Program-made: the position numbers and the translations under genes
Notes under the pieces: generated by a model
The model's database searches: none
What the model was told of the DNA's origin: nothing
What the model saw: the letters and a program-made list of their open reading frames with translations, nothing else
From: Limiplasma sp031556335
Lineage (GTDB): Bacteria; Bacillota; Clostridia; Christensenellales; Aristaeellaceae
Assembly: GCA_031556335.1 (NCBI GenBank)
Contig: JAVBTE010000087.1
Coordinates: forward strand, 1 to 21,384
Direction of reading: 5' to 3'
DNA length: 21,384 nucleotides
Shown: positions 19,811 to 21,384 of the stretch, in pieces
Layout of the letters: the number at the start of each line of letters is the position of its first letter
How positions within the stretch are numbered: the stretch's first letter is position 1

Positions 19811-21384
19811 TTTTTCTCCAGGGGCCTTTTAAACTGCGTCTCATACAGTTCCCTGTAAAGCCCACCCCTTGCAAGCAGTTCCTCGTGCCCGCCCTCTTCC
19901 TCCAGGGCGCCGTCTTTCACCACCAAAATGCGGTCGGCGGCCAGCACCGTGCTTAGTCTGTGGGCGATCACAATGGAGGTTCGCCCCTTCATCAGCAGGT
20001 CCAGCGCGTCCTGGATGGCCGCCTCCAAAATGGAGTCCAGCGAACTCGTAGCCTCGTCCAAAATCAAGATGCTGGGGTTTTTCAACACTGTCCGGGCAAT
20101 GGAAATCCGCTGCTTTTCCCCGCCGCTCAGTTTCAGGCCCCGGTTGCCCACCACCGTGTCATAGCCCAGGGGTTCAGACATGATCAGGTCATGAATGCTG
20201 GCCACGCGGCAGGCGCTTTCCAGTTCCTCCTGGGTGGCGTTCTCCCTGGCTATCAGCAGGTTTTCCCGCACGGTTCCGTTAAACAGGTAGGTGTCCTGGG
20301 TCACCATGCCCACGCTTTCCCGCAGGTAGGTCAGGTCCATGTCCCGCACGTCCGCTCCCCCCAGGCGTACCGCGCCGTCGCTTACGTCATACAGCCGCGG
20401 AATCAGGTTCACAATGGTGGATTTTCCCGCTCCGGAGGGGCCCACAATGGCGTACATCTTTCCCCCGGGCACGGTAAAGCTCAGGCTTTTCAAAATCTCC
20501 TGGCCCGGCTCATATCCAAAGCAAACCTTGTCGTAGGTCACAGGGGCGTTCATCAGGTCGGGCTTCACCGCGCCGGGCTTGCTGCGGATGGTCACTGGCC
20601 GGTCCAAATAGTTGAAAATCCGGCTGAACAGCGCCAACGAGCGGGTCACGTCCACCTGCAGGTTCAGCAGCGCCTGCACCGGCCGATACAGCCGGTTGAT
20701 CAGGGCCACGGTGGCGGTCACCACGCCTACGGTCAGGGCGGGGTCCGCCTTTTGAATCAGAAAAAATCCGCCCGCAAAGTAAATCAGCAACGGGCCGATC
20801 TGGGTAAACATGCCCATCATCACCCGAAAAAACTTGCCGCTGCGCTGCTCCCGCATGGCAATCTTCATCACATCGCCATTGATCTGCCGAAACTCCGCCA
20901 TGTCCTGCTTTTCCCGGGTGAATAGCTTGGTCAGCAAAGAACCGCTTACGCTGAGGGTCTCGCTCACCATGCTGTTCATCTTGTCGTGCTCCTCCTGGCC
21001 TTCCGCCAGCAGCTTCCAGCGGGTGCGCCCCACCTCCCGGGTGGGCAGCACAAACAGGGGAATCACCAACAGCCCCACCAGCGCAAGCTTCCAGCTCATA
21101 CCAAACAAGGCCGCCACCGTGGTCACCACGATGGCGATGTTGCTCACAATGCCCGCCAGCGTGCTGGAAACCACGCTGCTCACGCCGTCGATGTCGCTGT
21201 TCATCCGGGTAATGATGTCCCCCTGGGGTTCCGTGGTAAAAAACGAGTGAGGCATATGCTGCAAATGGTCATACATTTCATTTTTCATGTCATAGATAAT
21301 GTGTTGGGAAATCCAGGCGTTGATATAGCTTTCCAGCACCCCGACCAGTTCGGACAGGAGCAGCGTGCCAAAGGCCATCAAAAG
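19807..21384 (-). CDS. ABC transporter, fused permease-ATPase (partial)
   Basis: The visible 526 codons cover most of an MsbA/LmrA-type exporter half, cut at the right edge so that the first membrane segment and start codon are missing. Counted from the first visible methionine, membrane segments lie at about 80-115 and 190-235 (others nearer the edge). The ATPase has Walker A GPSGAGKST (314-322), Q-loop TQDT, signature LSGGEKQR (418-425), Walker B ILILDEATSSLD (438-449) and the switch histidine IAHRLST. Substrate is not shown; lipids, peptides or drugs are all possible. The stop overlaps the GTG of the DUF6020-like gene by four bases, so the two are translationally coupled and may work on the same surface polymer. 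Confidence 0.9.
   Translation of the reverse strand, partial: LLMAFGTLLLSELVGVLESYINAWISQHIIYDMKNEMYDHLQHMPHSFFTTEPQGDIITRMNSDIDGVSSVVSSTLAGIVSNIAIVVTTVAALFGMSWKLALVGLLVIPLFVLPTREVGRTRWKLLAEGQEEHDKMNSMVSETLSVSGSLLTKLFTREKQDMAEFRQINGDVMKIAMREQRSGKFFRVMMGMFTQIGPLLIYFAGGFFLIQKADPALTVGVVTATVALINRLYRPVQALLNLQVDVTRSLALFSRIFNYLDRPVTIRSKPGAVKPDLMNAPVTYDKVCFGYEPGQEILKSLSFTVPGGKMYAIVGPSGAGKSTIVNLIPRLYDVSDGAVRLGGADVRDMDLTYLRESVGMVTQDTYLFNGTVRENLLIARENATQEELESACRVASIHDLIMSEPLGYDTVVGNRGLKLSGGEKQRISIARTVLKNPSILILDEATSSLDSILEAAIQDALDLLMKGRTSIVIAHRLSTVLAADRILVVKDGALEEEGGHEELLARGGLYRELYETQFKRPLEKK

Noticed and set aside
1..21384. CRISPR array, tRNA or rRNA genes
   Set aside because: No regularly spaced direct repeats and no tRNA cloverleaf or rRNA-like stretch was seen on either strand.

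Overview
The window reads as chromosomal DNA of a GC-rich, endospore-forming member of the Clostridia (Oscillospiraceae or Christensenellales type). The reasons are a GerW/YtfJ sporulation gene beside a DUF2953 gene and a DacF-type carboxypeptidase, strong AGGAGG ribosome sites, some TTG/GTG starts, and an intergenic hairpin repeat of a kind I associate with Clostridia. The assignment is by gene content only; no rRNA or other marker is present.

Left third, positions 1 to 8080: a phage-derived particle module. On the minus strand, in transcription order, lie a sigma-like (ArpU/Xpf-type) regulator, small terminase, PBSX-type large terminase, SPP1-type portal, GP20-type scaffold, major capsid, head-tail connector, a stopper-position protein, a tail-terminator-position protein, the major tail protein and the start of the next tail gene, which runs off the left edge. 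A XRE repressor is divergent from the regulator across a 240 bp control region. No integrase or replication gene lies between repressor, regulator and terminase. This order resembles the Bacillus PBSX particle more than an ordinary temperate phage. Hairpins sit between several structural genes.

Positions 7763 to 9877, plus strand: the repressor is followed at short spacing by a secreted protein of unknown function and a family 2 glycosyltransferase, possibly one transcript. It ends at a bidirectional terminator followed by a hairpin repeat and a G-quadruplex-like tract.

Middle, 10085 to 14613, minus strand: an apparent operon of a GNAT acetyltransferase, an RluB-type pseudouridine synthase and three genes that look like an undescribed chaperone-like system. 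These are a Lys/Ala-rich histone-H1-like protein, a protein with a transmembrane hairpin and a GrpE-like C-terminal domain, and an Hsp70-type ATPase that has a glycine-rich hydrophobic hairpin where a substrate-binding domain would be expected. This is the best candidate for a new system in the window.

Right, 14784 to 21384: dacF-like, ytfJ and DUF2953 genes (minus), two divergent XRE regulators, a strong terminator shared by convergent genes, a large DUF6020-like membrane protein and an ABC exporter cut by the right edge.
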